64,000 bases of DNA from Franconibacter helveticus LMG 23732 (GTDB taxonomy: Bacteria; Pseudomonadota; Gammaproteobacteria; Enterobacterales; Enterobacteriaceae). Below the pieces are notes generated by a model. That model had not been told where the DNA came from, made no database searches, and saw nothing but the letters and a program-made list of their open reading frames with translations. Within the stretch, counting starts at the first letter, position 1. Every line of letters begins with the position of its first letter. Shown here piece after piece: positions 28,536 to 39,380 of this stretch. The translations under genes and the position numbers were made by a program. The stretch is from contig NZ_AWFX01000038.1 in assembly GCF_000463115.2 (NCBI RefSeq), positions 33,069 through 97,068 on the forward strand. The letters run 5' to 3'.

Positions 28536-29465
28536 ATGACTGAAACCGATTCTGTATCCCGTACCCAGGCCTGGCTGGAAAGCCTGCGTCCCCGCACGCT
28601 GCCTCTTGCTTTCGCCTCTATCGTGGTTGGCACCGCGCTCGCCTACTGGCAGGGCATGTTCGATCCTGTCGTCGCGCTGCTGGCGCTGCTTACCGCCGGA
28701 CTGCTGCAAATTCTCTCTAATCTCGCTAATGATTATGGCGACGCGGTAAAAGGCAGCGACAAGCCGGACCGTATCGGCCCGCTGCGCGGCATGCAAAAAG
28801 GGGTAATTACCGCAGCGCAAATGAAACGCGCGCTGGTGATCACCGTGATTCTGATTTGCCTTTCCGGTTTTGCCCTGGTGCGCGTCGCCTGCCATAACAT
28901 GACCGATTTTATTGGCTTTCTGGCGCTTGGCGCGCTCTCCATCGTCGCCGCCATCACCTATACCGTCGGCACGCGCCCTTACGGCTATATGGGGCTTGGC
29001 GATATTTCCGTGCTGGTTTTCTTTGGCTGGCTGAGCGTGGCAGGCAGTTGGTATTTACAGGCGCACACGCTGATTGGCGCGATTTTTCTGCCCGCCACCG
29101 CCAGCGGTTTGCTCGCCACTGCCGTACTGAACATTAATAACCTGCGCGATATCGACAGCGACCGGGCGAACGGTAAAAACACCCTGGCCGTACGTCTGGG
29201 GCCGGTGATGGCGCGCCGCTATCACGCCGCGCTGCTGCTGGGCTCGCTGCTTTGCCTTGCGGTATTTAACCTGTTATGGCTGCACAGCGCCTGGGGCTGG
29301 CTGTTTATTCTCGCCGCTCCGCTGCTGATTAAACAGGCGCGCTACGTTTTAACGGAGCAGGAGCCGGTGGCGATGCGCCCGATGCTGGAGCGCACGGTCA
29401 AAGGAGCGCTGCTGGTTAACCTGTTGTTTGCGCTGGGCGTTGTGCTAAGCCGCGTGCCTTTTTAG
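28536..29465 (+). CDS. menA: 1,4-dihydroxy-2-naphthoate polyprenyltransferase
   Basis: This UbiA-family integral-membrane prenyltransferase (309 residues; E. coli 308) attaches the octaprenyl chain to 1,4-dihydroxy-2-naphthoate, giving demethylmenaquinone. The two Asp-rich motifs are visible: NDYGDAVKGSDKPDR (about 70-84) and NNLRDIDSDRANGK (about 198-211), with about nine hydrophobic segments around them. The start MTETDSVSRTQAWLESLRP matches E. coli; an in-frame extension upstream would run through the terminator hairpin and is rejected. Confidence 0.96.
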   Translation: MTETDSVSRTQAWLESLRPRTLPLAFASIVVGTALAYWQGMFDPVVALLALLTAGLLQILSNLANDYGDAVKGSDKPDRIGPLRGMQKGVITAAQMKRALVITVILICLSGFALVRVACHNMTDFIGFLALGALSIVAAITYTVGTRPYGYMGLGDISVLVFFGWLSVAGSWYLQAHTLIGAIFLPATASGLLATAVLNINNLRDIDSDRANGKNTLAVRLGPVMARRYHAALLLGSLLCLAVFNLLWLHSAWGWLFILAAPLLIKQARYVLTEQEPVAMRPMLERTVKGALLVNLLFALGVVLSRVPF

Positions 29466-29557
29466 CTGACAAATATCAATTAACAATTGATGATTTTGCC
29501 AACAATGCGCGTTAAGCGATATACTGAAAACTCTTGCAGCAACTAAGCGTTAAGCCA

Positions 29558-30043
29558 ATGAAATACGATACTTCTGAGCTTTGTGATATCTACCAGGAAG
29601 AGGTCAACGTCGTCGAGCCGCTCTTCACCAATTTTGGCGGCCGCTCTTCGTTTGGCGGGCAAATCATCACGGTAAAATGTTTCGAGGACAACGGGTTGCT
29701 GTATGAGCTGCTCGAGGAGAACGGCCGCGGCCGCGTGCTGCTGGTGGACGGCGGCGGCTCGGTACGCCGGGCGCTGGTCGACGCCGATCTCGCGCGCCTT
29801 GCGGTGCAGAACGAGTGGGAAGGCATGGTGGTTTATGGCGCGGTGCGTCAGGTGGACGACCTTGAAGAGCTGGATATCGGCATTCAGGCTATTGCCGCCA
29901 TTCCAGTGGGCGCAGCGGGAGAAGGCATCGGCGAGAGCGACGTGCGCGTCAATTTCGGCGGCGTGACCTTTTTCTCCGGCGACCATCTCTATGCCGATAA
30001 CACGGGCATTATCCTCTCCGAAGATCCGCTGGATATCGAGTAA
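29558..30043 (+). CDS. rraA: Regulator of ribonuclease activity A
   Basis: A 161-residue trimeric protein that binds the RNase E C-terminal scaffold and DEAD-box helicases and damps mRNA decay. It is almost identical to E. coli RraA over its full length, from [14 protein letters not shown] through [10 protein letters not shown] and [11 protein letters not shown] to SEDPLDIE. The start is the conserved MKYDTS at 29558. The neighbours menA and zapB are the same as in E. coli. Confidence 0.97.
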   Translation: MKYDTSELCDIYQEEVNVVEPLFTNFGGRSSFGGQIITVKCFEDNGLLYELLEENGRGRVLLVDGGGSVRRALVDADLARLAVQNEWEGMVVYGAVRQVDDLEELDIGIQAIAAIPVGAAGEGIGESDVRVNFGGVTFFSGDHLYADNTGIILSEDPLDIE

Positions 30044-30047
30044 CAAA

Positions 30048-30076
30048 AACGGGCGCCTTAAGCGCCCGTTCTTTTT
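30048..30076. terminator. Bidirectional terminator between rraA and zapB
   Basis: Arms AACGGGCGC and GCGCCCGTT flank a 5-base loop, with a T-run (CTTTTTT) on the plus side and an A-tract upstream. This suits both convergent genes. Confidence 0.85.
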
Positions 30077-30092
30077 TGGTTAAAGCGTCAAC

Positions 30093-30338
30093 TCACACTT
30101 CTTCCATTTTACCCAGCAGCGCCTGTAGACGCTCCTGCCATACGTGTTGCTGTTCGCGCAGCTGGTGGTTCTCACGCTCCAGCTCTTCACGGCTGCCCTG
30201 CGCGTTTTGTACTTCCTGCGCCAGGCTGTTGTTCTTCTCTTTCAGCTCTTCGATTTCCATCTGCAAAAGCGTGATGGTATCAACCGCCTGCTGTACTTTT
30301 GCTTCCAGTTTCTCAAACACTTCAAATGACATCGTCAT
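30093..30338 (-). CDS. zapB: Cell-division coiled-coil protein ZapB
   Basis: An 81-residue, almost wholly coiled-coil protein that joins ZapA-FtsZ to MatP at the division site. Heptad-patterned Leu/Glu residues run from [18 protein letters not shown] to the end ([11 protein letters not shown]). An AGGAGAGGT ribosome site lies just upstream of ATG 30338 (MTMS...), the start used in E. coli; the second ATG two codons later is also possible. It faces rraA and is divergent from glpF. Confidence 0.95.
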   Translation of the reverse strand: MTMSFEVFEKLEAKVQQAVDTITLLQMEIEELKEKNNSLAQEVQNAQGSREELERENHQLREQQHVWQERLQALLGKMEEV

Positions 30339-30763
30339 ACCTCTCCTGAATTGCAAGGCGTTGATGGATGGCTATCCTCGTCCCGGTTGCCGGCGACGCC
30401 TTATGTTACGTGCGAAAACGCTAGTTCCGATTGTATGGAGCGTGACAGCCAGTGTCCAGCGGCATCCCGCGCTGTTTGCGGATTGCCACACTTTTCAGCC
30501 TATGCTGAATGCCTTTTGCAAGCATTGCAGGCGATGATTAACATTTCCCTCACCCATTTCGAGCATTTATGGCGCCAGCGCAATTTTCCCTTTTCTGATA
30601 TCGCTCGAAAACGCTCATTTTCTTGACGTGTCACACACATTTCGATTTCGTTATTTCTCGTTTTTGCTCGTTAACGATAAATTAACACTGTGTCTACACG
30701 ACATACCGGACAGTTTTATCGTTCGGCTAACAATAATATTCACTTTGCTTCAGGACCCCGATT
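30339..30763 (+). promoter_or_regulatory. zapB-glpF intergenic region with helically phased repeats before glpF
   Basis: These 425 bases hold no credible gene. At 30643-30673, CGTT recurs exactly every 10 bp (30649, 30659, 30669) inside a T-rich tract ending GCTCGTTAACGA. This looks like clustered half-sites for a repressor, most likely GlpR (glycerol-3-phosphate repressor), whose operators contain TTCG/CGAA-type half-sites. The glpFK promoter should lie just downstream, before 30764. GlpR binding is inference. Confidence 0.45.
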
Positions 30764-33141
<2,378 letters not shown>

Positions 33142-33150
33142 TCTTCCCCT

Positions 33151-33172
33151 TCTCCCGCCTGCGGGCGGGAGA
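33151..33172 (+). terminator. Probable terminator of glpFK
   Basis: TCTCCCGCC and GGCGGGAGA form a 9-bp stem with a 4-base loop, 10 bp after the glpK stop, followed by GTTTCTCC. The T-run is weak, so it may be a partial terminator or mRNA 3'-end stabiliser. Confidence 0.6.
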
Positions 33173-33253
33173 GTTTCTCCCCCGTTTTACCGTTCCTGCC
33201 GCCAGATAGTGTATCCTTTGCGTCAGACTTCCCCTTTTGATGGTTCGCAGTAA

Positions 33254-33616
33254 ATGAAAGAGATCGAAAAAGCAGAAATTAAGCGTCTGAGCGACCGCCT
33301 CGACGCCATCCGCCACCAGCAGGCCGCCACGCCGCTGACGGAAGCCGCAGACAAATACATGGAGCTTGAGAAAGAGAAGGAAACGCTTGAGGCGGAAATC
33401 GCCCGTCTGCACGACGTGCGTAACCAGAAGCTCAGCAAAGAGGCGCAAAAGCTGCTGGCGATGCCCTTTAAGCGCGCCATTACCAAAAAAGAGCAGGCCG
33501 ACATGGGCAAGCTGAAGAAAAGCGTGCGTGGGTTGGTAGTCGTACACCCAATGACCGCGCTGGGCCGCGAAATGGACTTAAAAGAGATGACGGGCTTTGC
33601 GAAAAGCGCGTTCTGA
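33254..33616 (+). CDS. yibL: YibL family ribosome-associated protein
   Basis: This 120-residue protein is collinear with E. coli YibL from [21 protein letters not shown] to the conserved C-terminal half [19 protein letters not shown]. YibL has been found associated with ribosomal particles; its exact role is not established. A long Glu/Lys-rich helix fills residues 1-75. In E. coli it sits between mtlR/yibT and lldP. Here lldP follows after a toxin-antitoxin insertion, while mtl genes are replaced by glpFK upstream. Confidence 0.93.
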   Translation: MKEIEKAEIKRLSDRLDAIRHQQAATPLTEAADKYMELEKEKETLEAEIARLHDVRNQKLSKEAQKLLAMPFKRAITKKEQADMGKLKKSVRGLVVVHPMTALGREMDLKEMTGFAKSAF

Positions 33617-33622
33617 TGGCTT

Positions 33623-33656
33623 AGCGGGCGGGCTATGTCGGCCCGCTATGTTTTTT
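33623..33656 (+). terminator. Rho-independent terminator of yibL
   Basis: AGCGGGC and GCCCGCT arms are followed by ATGTTTTTT. It lies 7 bp past the yibL stop and overlaps the last codon of the convergent GNAT toxin gene. Confidence 0.75.
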
Positions 33657-34182
33657 CAGGAGCCTGTGACAACAAGGATTCGAGGGCATTAACCGGATAG
33701 AAAAGCCTTTTACGTCCATCGGTGGTGGGTGTCGGAATAAACCCCAGGTTTTGGTAAAACGCGACGGCACGCTCATCTTTCGCCTCAACAAACAGCGCGT
33801 AAACCCCTACCGTACGGGCTACTTCATAAACACGCCTGGCAGCGTCAGCCACCAGCATAGCGCCCAGCCCTTTTCCCGCGAAGCGTTTATCTACCGCCAG
33901 CCTGCCCAGTAAAATACAGGGCGCATTAGCGTAAGGGATTTGCCGTCTCTTGCTTCCGAATGCCGCTTTCTCAAAAGAGGCGCCGGATAAAGTGTAATAA
34001 CCGGCGACAGCAGGCGCATCTTCGTTTGTGACAATCATCCAGGCGCGCAATACATTACGCTGCTGTTGAAGCGCAAGGCGGTCATGCAGAAACGTATTCA
34101 ACTCACTACAACCACAATCAAAAGGGGTCGTTAACCATCCCTGCTCTGGCGCGAAAGGAAAAACGCCTTTTTTCAGCTTCAT
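33646..34182 (-). CDS. GNAT-family toxin of a type II toxin-antitoxin pair (TacT/AtaT-like)
   Basis: A 178-residue Gcn5-related acetyltransferase. The acetyl-CoA pyrophosphate loop is RFAGKGLG (100-107, pattern RxxGxG/A), and the likely catalytic Tyr is Tyr143 in AVAFYQNLGF. The N-terminal CGCSELNTFLHDRL block is typical of TacT/AtaT-type toxins, which acetylate the amino group of charged tRNAs and stop translation. The gene overlaps the upstream DUF1778 antitoxin by 4 bp (ATGA), the standard arrangement. The particular tRNA targeted cannot be predicted. Confidence 0.85.
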   Translation of the reverse strand: MKLKKGVFPFAPEQGWLTTPFDCGCSELNTFLHDRLALQQQRNVLRAWMIVTNEDAPAVAGYYTLSGASFEKAAFGSKRRQIPYANAPCILLGRLAVDKRFAGKGLGAMLVADAARRVYEVARTVGVYALFVEAKDERAVAFYQNLGFIPTPTTDGRKRLFYPVNALESLLSQAPEKT

Positions 34183-34460
34183 TCCCAGATTTCATCCTCG
34201 TCCAGCCGTTTGAAAGCCCGCTGCAATTGCTCGTTTGGTTCAGGCGGATTATCAAGCGCAGCCATGACAGCCTGCCAGCCTTGCCCGGTGAGTTTGATGC
34301 GGTTGTGTTCTTCAAGCAGCGTTTGCGCCCTTTTGCAGGCTGAATCAACAATAAACTGCGAGACGCTGACTTTCGTAAGGCTGGCGGCAGCCTCAATACT
34401 GGCCTTGTCTTCAGCGGAAAGGCGGCATTCGAGACGCTCTCTTTTAGGCTGGGCGGTCAT
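34179..34460 (-). CDS. DUF1778 ribbon-helix-helix antitoxin
   Basis: This 93-residue antitoxin (TacA-like) pairs with the GNAT toxin. The N-terminal strand and helices (RLECRLSAEDKASIEAAASL and SVSQFIVDSACKRA) form the RHH DNA-binding dimer. The acidic C-terminal tail (about 65-93, ending RLDEDEIWE) is the part that covers the toxin active site in relatives. ATG 34460 is preferred over ATG 34466 because AAGGAG lies 7 bases before it. Autoregulation through the palindrome just upstream is likely. Confidence 0.83.
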   Translation of the reverse strand: MTAQPKRERLECRLSAEDKASIEAAASLTKVSVSQFIVDSACKRAQTLLEEHNRIKLTGQGWQAVMAALDNPPEPNEQLQRAFKRLDEDEIWE

Positions 34461-34490
34461 GGTCATTCTCCTTACGGTCGCCCCCGGTGG

Positions 34491-34513
34491 CTGTACGGTA
34501 AAATTACGTACAG
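34491..34513. promoter_or_regulatory. Probable autoregulatory operator of the DUF1778/GNAT operon
   Basis: Perfect inverted arms CTGTACG (34491-34497) and CGTACAG (34507-34513) enclose the inner palindrome GTAAAATTAC. The element lies about 30 bp upstream of the antitoxin start and overlaps a plausible -10 region, which suits RHH-antitoxin repression. Confidence 0.65.
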
Positions 34514-34689
34514 CGAGGATAACGCCCGGTTGTTGAATTTTCAAACGCCCCTCCTGCTTCTGCTGCTTCCAGTTCTTTTAAAACGCATATTATCCGCGCT
34601 TTTCAGTGACCGCACTTTGTCGCTCCGCTTTTACGAGCCCGCTTCCAGAGAATCGCTTTATGCAGGCTGGCGACGTCCGGCAAGGGGAT

Positions 34690-34706
34690 AATTGGCCCAA
34701 CCAATC
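34690..34706. promoter_or_regulatory. LldR operator O1
   Basis: AATTGGCCCAACCAATC is a near-perfect palindrome of the form AATTGG-N5-CCAATT used by LldR in E. coli. Its centre is about 126 bp upstream of the second site. Confidence 0.75.
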
Positions 34707-34771
34707 CTGGCTAAAATCTTCTGGCCTCTCACAGAACCTTAAAAAACCGTAACCACTGCGTTGCCTAAAAC

Positions 34772-34786
34772 TAACATCTGATTAAC
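34772..34786 (-). promoter_or_regulatory. Candidate ArcA-P binding site before lldP
   Basis: On the minus strand the sequence reads GTTAATCAGATGTTA, close to the ArcA direct-repeat consensus (GTTAATTAAATGTTA, 11-bp period). It lies between the two LldR operators. ArcA repression of lldPRD in low oxygen is known in E. coli. Confidence 0.55.
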
Positions 34787-34818
34787 CATTCATTGTCACT
34801 TACCCTACAAACCCATTT

Positions 34819-34829
34819 TGGTTGGACCA
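34819..34829. promoter_or_regulatory. LldR operator O2
   Basis: TGGTTGGACCA fits the GntR/FadR-subfamily pattern TGGT-N3-ACCA. It sits 71 bp upstream of the lldP start, downstream of the likely promoter. Confidence 0.65.
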
Positions 34830-34900
34830 CCTTTACGAAGTGTCGCTTTTAAATGAGCGCAGACTCAGCGCGGCGTAACGCGGTCCCCAGGAGACAGGCA

Positions 34901-36556
34901 ATGGAACTCTGGCAACAGAATTACGACCCGGCAGGCAATCTCTGGCTCTCCAGCCTGATTGCCGCGCTGCCCATCCTCTTTTTCTTTTTCGCGCTGATTA
35001 AGCTCAAGCTGAAAGGCTATCTGGCGGCGACCATCACCGTGGCTATCGCGCTGCTGGTGGCGCTCTTTTTCTACCGCATGCCGGTCGACCGGGCTTTCGC
35101 TTCGGTGGTGTACGGCTTCTTTTACGGCCTGTGGCCGATCGCATGGATAATCATCGCGGCGGTTTTTGTTTATAAAATTTCGGTAAAAACCGGCCAGTTC
35201 GACATCATCCGGTCATCAATACTCTCAATTACGCCGGACCAGCGTTTGCAGATGCTGATCGTCGGCTTTTCGTTTGGCGCATTCCTGGAAGGGGCCGCCG
35301 GGTTTGGCGCGCCAGTGGCGATTACCGCCGCGCTGCTGGTAGGGCTTGGTTTTAACCCGCTCTATGCGGCGGGGCTATGTCTTATCGTCAATACCGCGCC
35401 GGTGGCCTTCGGCGCAATGGGCATTCCCATTCTGGTAGCAGGCCAGGTGACCGGCATCGACAGCTTCGCCATCGGCCAGATGGTAGGGCGCCAGCTTCCG
35501 TTCCTGACTATCATCGTGCTGTTCTGGATCATGGCGATTATGGACGGCTGGCGCGGCGTAAAAGAGACATGGCCGGCGGTGCTGGTGGCGGGCGGTTCGT
35601 TCGCGATAGCCCAGTATTTAAGCTCGAATTTTATCGGCCCGGAGCTGCCGGACATTATCTCGTCGCTGGTTTCGCTGGTTTGCCTGACGCTGTTTTTAAA
35701 ACGCTGGCAGCCGGTACGCATCTTCCGCTTCGGCGATGCCGGCGCCTCGCTGGTGGACCAGACGCTGGCGCGCAAGAACTATACTTTAGGCCAGGTGGTT
35801 CGCGCCTGGACGCCGTTCCTGTTCCTTACCGCCACGGTAACGCTCTGGAGCGTGCCGCCGTTTAAGGCTTTGTTTGCGAAAGAAGGCCCGCTTGCGGACT
35901 GGGTATTTAATATCGCCGTGCCGCATCTGGATAAACTGGTGGCCCGCATGCCGCCTGTGGTGGCGGAAGCCACGCCGTATGCCGCGGTCTATAAATTCGA
36001 CTGGTTCTCGGCTACCGGCACCGCCATCCTCGTTGCGGCGCTTATCTCCATCGTCTGGCTGCGCATGAAGCCGAAGGCGGCAGTAGAAACCTTCGGCCAG
36101 ACGATGAAAGAGCTGGCGCTGCCCATTTACTCCATCGGCATGGTGCTGGCGTTTGCCTTTATCTCTAACTACTCCGGGCTGTCGTCAACGCTTGCCCTGG
36201 CCCTGGCCCATACCGGCAGCGCGTTCCCGTTCTTCTCGCCGTTCCTCGGCTGGCTCGGCGTCTTCCTGACCGGCTCGGATACCTCGTCGAACGCGCTGTT
36301 CGCCGCGCTTCAGGCGACCGCCGCCCAGCAGATTGGCGTGTCGGATATTCTGATGGTGGCGGCGAATACCACCGGCGGCGTGACCGGCAAGATGATTTCG
36401 CCGCAGTCTATCGCCATCGCCTGCGCGGCTGTGGGGCTGGTAGGCAAAGAGTCAGACCTGTTCCGCTTTACCGTGAAACACAGCCTGATTTTTACCTGCA
36501 TGGTGGGTCTTATCACCACGCTTCAGGCTTATGTCTTCACCTGGATGATCCCATGA
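34901..36556 (+). CDS. lldP: L-lactate permease
   Basis: A 551-residue polytopic lactate:H+ symporter of the LctP family, also able to carry glycolate in E. coli, with 12 or more hydrophobic helices. Conserved blocks include [20 protein letters not shown] and [16 protein letters not shown]. The start is ATG 34901 ([13 protein letters not shown]), preceded by AGGAGACAGG. The upstream in-frame extension of 16 residues is not conserved. It is the first gene of lldPRD, with a 4-bp overlap to lldR. Confidence 0.96.
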   Translation: MELWQQNYDPAGNLWLSSLIAALPILFFFFALIKLKLKGYLAATITVAIALLVALFFYRMPVDRAFASVVYGFFYGLWPIAWIIIAAVFVYKISVKTGQFDIIRSSILSITPDQRLQMLIVGFSFGAFLEGAAGFGAPVAITAALLVGLGFNPLYAAGLCLIVNTAPVAFGAMGIPILVAGQVTGIDSFAIGQMVGRQLPFLTIIVLFWIMAIMDGWRGVKETWPAVLVAGGSFAIAQYLSSNFIGPELPDIISSLVSLVCLTLFLKRWQPVRIFRFGDAGASLVDQTLARKNYTLGQVVRAWTPFLFLTATVTLWSVPPFKALFAKEGPLADWVFNIAVPHLDKLVARMPPVVAEATPYAAVYKFDWFSATGTAILVAALISIVWLRMKPKAAVETFGQTMKELALPIYSIGMVLAFAFISNYSGLSSTLALALAHTGSAFPFFSPFLGWLGVFLTGSDTSSNALFAALQATAAQQIGVSDILMVAANTTGGVTGKMISPQSIAIACAAVGLVGKESDLFRFTVKHSLIFTCMVGLITTLQAYVFTWMIP

Positions 36557-37341
36557 CCATGATGACAAAGCGCCTCGCCGACCACCTGGTGGAGCGCATC
36601 CGGACGATTATTCGCGACCGGGGGCTGGAGGCGGGCATGCGGTTGCCCGCCGAGCGCAAGTTCGCCGCCGAGCTTGGCGTATCGCGCAATTCGCTGCGCG
36701 AGGCGATACAAATTCTTATCCGCGAAGGGCTGCTGGTCAGCCGTCGCGGCGGCGGCACCTTCCTGCGTTATCAGCTGGAGCCCTGGTCGGAACAGCGCAT
36801 CGTGCAGCCCATCCGCAGCCTGCTGGCGCAGGATCCCGGCTACCGCTACGACATTTTAGAAGCGCGCCACGCCATTGAGGCCAGCACCGCCTGGCATGCG
36901 GCGCTTCGGGCCACGCCCGCCGACAAAGAAAAGCTGCAAATCTGTTTTGACGCAACGCTGAAGTTTACCGAGCGCGACGACCCGGATCTCGCCGCGCAGG
37001 CGGACGTGCGCTTTCATCTGGCGATTGCCGAAGCCTCACATAACATCGTGCTGCTGCAAACCATGCGCGGCTTCTTCGACCTGCTGCAATCTTCCGTGAT
37101 GGAAAGCCGCCAGCGTATGTATCTGCAACCGCCGATTTTCTCGCAGCTCACTGAACAACACCGTGAAATGCTGGAAGCGATTCTGGCGGGCGACGCCGAG
37201 CAGGCGCGCAAAGCGGTGATGCAGCACCTCGGCTTTGTCCACTCCACCATTAAACAACTTGATGAAGACGTCGCCCGCCAGGCGCGCGTAACCCGCCTGC
37301 CCGACGACCCGCTCGCACCTTACCAGGAGAAAAAAGAATGA
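36553..37341 (+). CDS. lldR: LldR, GntR-family (FadR subfamily) lactate-responsive regulator
   Basis: A 262-residue dual regulator that represses lldPRD without L-lactate and helps activation with it. The N-terminal winged helix (about 5-75) shows the GntR motif [20 protein letters not shown] followed by SRRGGGTF. The C-terminal all-helical FCD domain (about 95-240) binds the effector, with LAIAEASHN as its typical metal-site motif. Translation overlaps the lldP stop by 4 bp; ATG codons at 36559 and 36562 are alternative starts. The N-terminus is more diverged from E. coli than the rest. Confidence 0.94.
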   Translation: MTMMTKRLADHLVERIRTIIRDRGLEAGMRLPAERKFAAELGVSRNSLREAIQILIREGLLVSRRGGGTFLRYQLEPWSEQRIVQPIRSLLAQDPGYRYDILEARHAIEASTAWHAALRATPADKEKLQICFDATLKFTERDDPDLAAQADVRFHLAIAEASHNIVLLQTMRGFFDLLQSSVMESRQRMYLQPPIFSQLTEQHREMLEAILAGDAEQARKAVMQHLGFVHSTIKQLDEDVARQARVTRLPDDPLAPYQEKKE

Positions 37342-38543
37342 TTATTTCCGCGGCAAGTGATTACCGGGCCGCAGCGAAACGCAAGCTGCCGCCTTTTCTG
37401 TTTCACTATATCGACGGCGGCGCTTACGCCGAATATACCCTGCGCCGCAACGTGGAAGACCTTTCGCAGGTGGCGCTGCGCCAGCGCGTGCTGAAAAATA
37501 TGTCCGACCTGAGCCTTGAAACGAAACTGTTTAACGAAACGCTCTCTATGCCGGTAGCGCTCGCCCCTGTCGGGCTGTGCGGCATGTATGCCCGCCGCGG
37601 CGAAGTGCAGGCGGCGCGCGCAGCGGCGGCAAAAGGCATTCCGTTTACCCTCTCGACTGTTTCCGTCTGCCCGATTGAAGAAGTGGCGCCCGCCATCAAC
37701 CGCCCGATGTGGTTCCAGCTTTACGTACTGCGCGACCGCGGCTTTATGCGCAACGCCCTGGAGCGCGCCAAAGCGGCGGGCTGCTCCACGCTGGTCTTTA
37801 CTGTCGATATGCCGACGCCTGGCGCGCGTTACCGCGACGCTCACTCCGGCATGAGCGGCGCCAACGCCGCCATGCGCCGCTACTGGCAGGCGGTCACGCA
37901 CCCGGAATGGGCCTGGGATGTCGGGTTACATGGCCGCCCGCACGACCTTGGCAATATTTCCACCTACCTTGGCAAGCCAACCGGGCTTGAGGATTACATC
38001 GGCTGGCTGGCCAACAACTTCGACCCGTCGATTTCCTGGAAAGACCTGGAGTGGATCCGCGAGTTCTGGGACGGCCCGATGGTGATTAAAGGCATTCTCG
38101 ACCCGGAAGACGCGCGCGACGCGGTGCGCTTCGGCGCCGACGGCATTGTGGTCTCCAACCACGGCGGCCGCCAGCTGGACGGCGTACTCTCTTCCGCCCG
38201 CGCCCTGCCCGCTATCGCCGACGCGGTGAAAGGCGATATCGCCATTCTCGCCGACAGCGGCATTCGCAACGGGCTGGACGTGGTACGCATGATTGCGCTC
38301 GGCGCCGACAGCGTGCTGCTGGGCCGCGCTTACCTTTACGCCCTCGCCACGCACGGCGAGAAAGGCGTGGCTAATCTGCTGAATCTGATTGAAAAAGAGA
38401 TGCGGGTAGCGATGACGCTGACGGGCGCGAAATCAATCAAGGAAATCACGCGTGAGTCACTGGTGCCTGCGCCGGAGTTTACCTCGGTGCTGGCGGAGCT
38501 GCCTGCCGCCAGCGCAAAAACCAAGCGGGATAACGCGGCTTAA
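37338..38543 (+). CDS. lldD: L-lactate dehydrogenase (FMN-dependent, quinone-linked)
   Basis: A 401-residue peripheral inner-membrane flavoenzyme that oxidises L-lactate to pyruvate and feeds electrons to quinone. It belongs to the alpha-hydroxy-acid oxidase barrel family. The active-site His is in [10 protein letters not shown] (about 273-282), FMN contacts lie in [11 protein letters not shown] and in [20 protein letters not shown], and [17 protein letters not shown] is the substrate loop. It overlaps lldR by 4 bp and ends the operon. The C-terminal tail is a few residues longer than in E. coli (396). Confidence 0.96.
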   Translation: MIISAASDYRAAAKRKLPPFLFHYIDGGAYAEYTLRRNVEDLSQVALRQRVLKNMSDLSLETKLFNETLSMPVALAPVGLCGMYARRGEVQAARAAAAKGIPFTLSTVSVCPIEEVAPAINRPMWFQLYVLRDRGFMRNALERAKAAGCSTLVFTVDMPTPGARYRDAHSGMSGANAAMRRYWQAVTHPEWAWDVGLHGRPHDLGNISTYLGKPTGLEDYIGWLANNFDPSISWKDLEWIREFWDGPMVIKGILDPEDARDAVRFGADGIVVSNHGGRQLDGVLSSARALPAIADAVKGDIAILADSGIRNGLDVVRMIALGADSVLLGRAYLYALATHGEKGVANLLNLIEKEMRVAMTLTGAKSIKEITRESLVPAPEFTSVLAELPAASAKTKRDNAA

Positions 38544-38557
38544 GCCGCGGTGTTTAA

Positions 38558-38590
38558 GGGCGAGTTTCATTTCGCTACGCAAACTCGCCC
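38558..38590. terminator. Inverted repeat after lldPRD, probable terminator
   Basis: Perfect 10-bp arms GGGCGAGTTT and AAACTCGCCC flank a 13-base loop, 15 bp after the lldD stop. No T-run follows on the plus strand, so termination may be Rho-assisted, or the hairpin may stabilise the 3' end. yiiM converges from the other side. Confidence 0.6.
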
Positions 38591-38632
38591 GACATAAAAT
38601 TCAGTAGCAGGGCAATTAACGCAGGCCCGTCA

Positions 38633-39310
38633 TTAGCCTCTTCCCCACAACCTGCGCGAAAAGCTTTCGATCTTGCCGCTAAGACGCCGCTTTTGCATGG
38701 TTTTAGCCCAGCTTGCTGAAAGCCCGGCGGCGCTAAGCAGGCGGTGGTATTGCTCGTCATCGAACGGCATATGCCAGGCGATGGCGGCCGCTTCTTTTAC
38801 AGCGATATCGCTCACGCGGGAAACCAGCGCCAGCGGCGTATCGGCGGTCGTTTTCCCTTCTGCAATGACCCTGTAAAGCCAGCCGCAGCGCGCTTTTTCC
38901 TGCATCAGCCCGGAAAGATCGTTAATGCCGGAGTGAAAGTTAACCTTAAAACAGGGCGAGCGCGGCTGGGTCACCTGAATCAGCGCCTCGCCCCACTGGA
39001 AAATGTCGCCAATAAAAACGTTCTCTTCCGTAAGCCCGACGGTAGACAGATTCTCGCCAAACGCCGGGGCGACAAACCACGCCGCCTGCTGAGGGAATTC
39101 CCGCGCCCACTGTTCGTAATGCTCGCGCGGATAATGACACAGCGCCCGATCCGGTCCGCCGTGTATTTTTTTCTCAGCCTGTTTATCACCCGCCAGCCCG
39201 CGGCTGGTCAGGGATAACTCCCCCTCCACCTGCACTTTGGCGATAGCGCTTGGCCGCGAACCTTCATACTCGCGCACCTTGCCGATAAAAACGTCTACGG
39301 GATACTGCAT
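38633..39310 (-). CDS. yiiM: YiiM, MOSC-domain protein (molybdenum-cofactor hydroxylaminopurine reductase)
   Basis: A 225-residue MOSC plus 3-alpha domain protein. E. coli YiiM is a Moco enzyme that detoxifies N-hydroxylated base analogues such as 6-hydroxylaminopurine. The core motifs are LAGDKQAEKKIHGGPDRALC, FGENLSTVGLTEENVFIGD and QPRSPCFKVN; the Cys of the last binds molybdenum in this family. The helical C-terminal domain (about 165-225) is intact. It lies next to sodA; kdgT, which separates them in E. coli, is absent. Confidence 0.92.
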   Translation of the reverse strand: MQYPVDVFIGKVREYEGSRPSAIAKVQVEGELSLTSRGLAGDKQAEKKIHGGPDRALCHYPREHYEQWAREFPQQAAWFVAPAFGENLSTVGLTEENVFIGDIFQWGEALIQVTQPRSPCFKVNFHSGINDLSGLMQEKARCGWLYRVIAEGKTTADTPLALVSRVSDIAVKEAAAIAWHMPFDDEQYHRLLSAAGLSASWAKTMQKRRLSGKIESFSRRLWGRG

Positions 39311-39337
39311 TCGCGCCTCCTTTTGCGGATATAAAAA

Positions 39338-39359
39338 AAGCGAGCCATCAGGCTCGCTT
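39338..39359 (-). terminator. Rho-independent terminator of sodA
   Basis: Arms AAGCGAGCC and GGCTCGCTT enclose a 4-base loop. On the minus strand the stem is followed by a run of seven T. It lies about 20 bp past the sodA stop. Confidence 0.88.
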
Positions 39360-39380
39360 CTTAGCGGTCATTTTGCAATC

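Noticed and set aside
30351-30626. Possible small gene between zapB and glpF
   Set aside because: No ribosome site, no recognisable family, and it covers the upstream regulatory regions of both genes.
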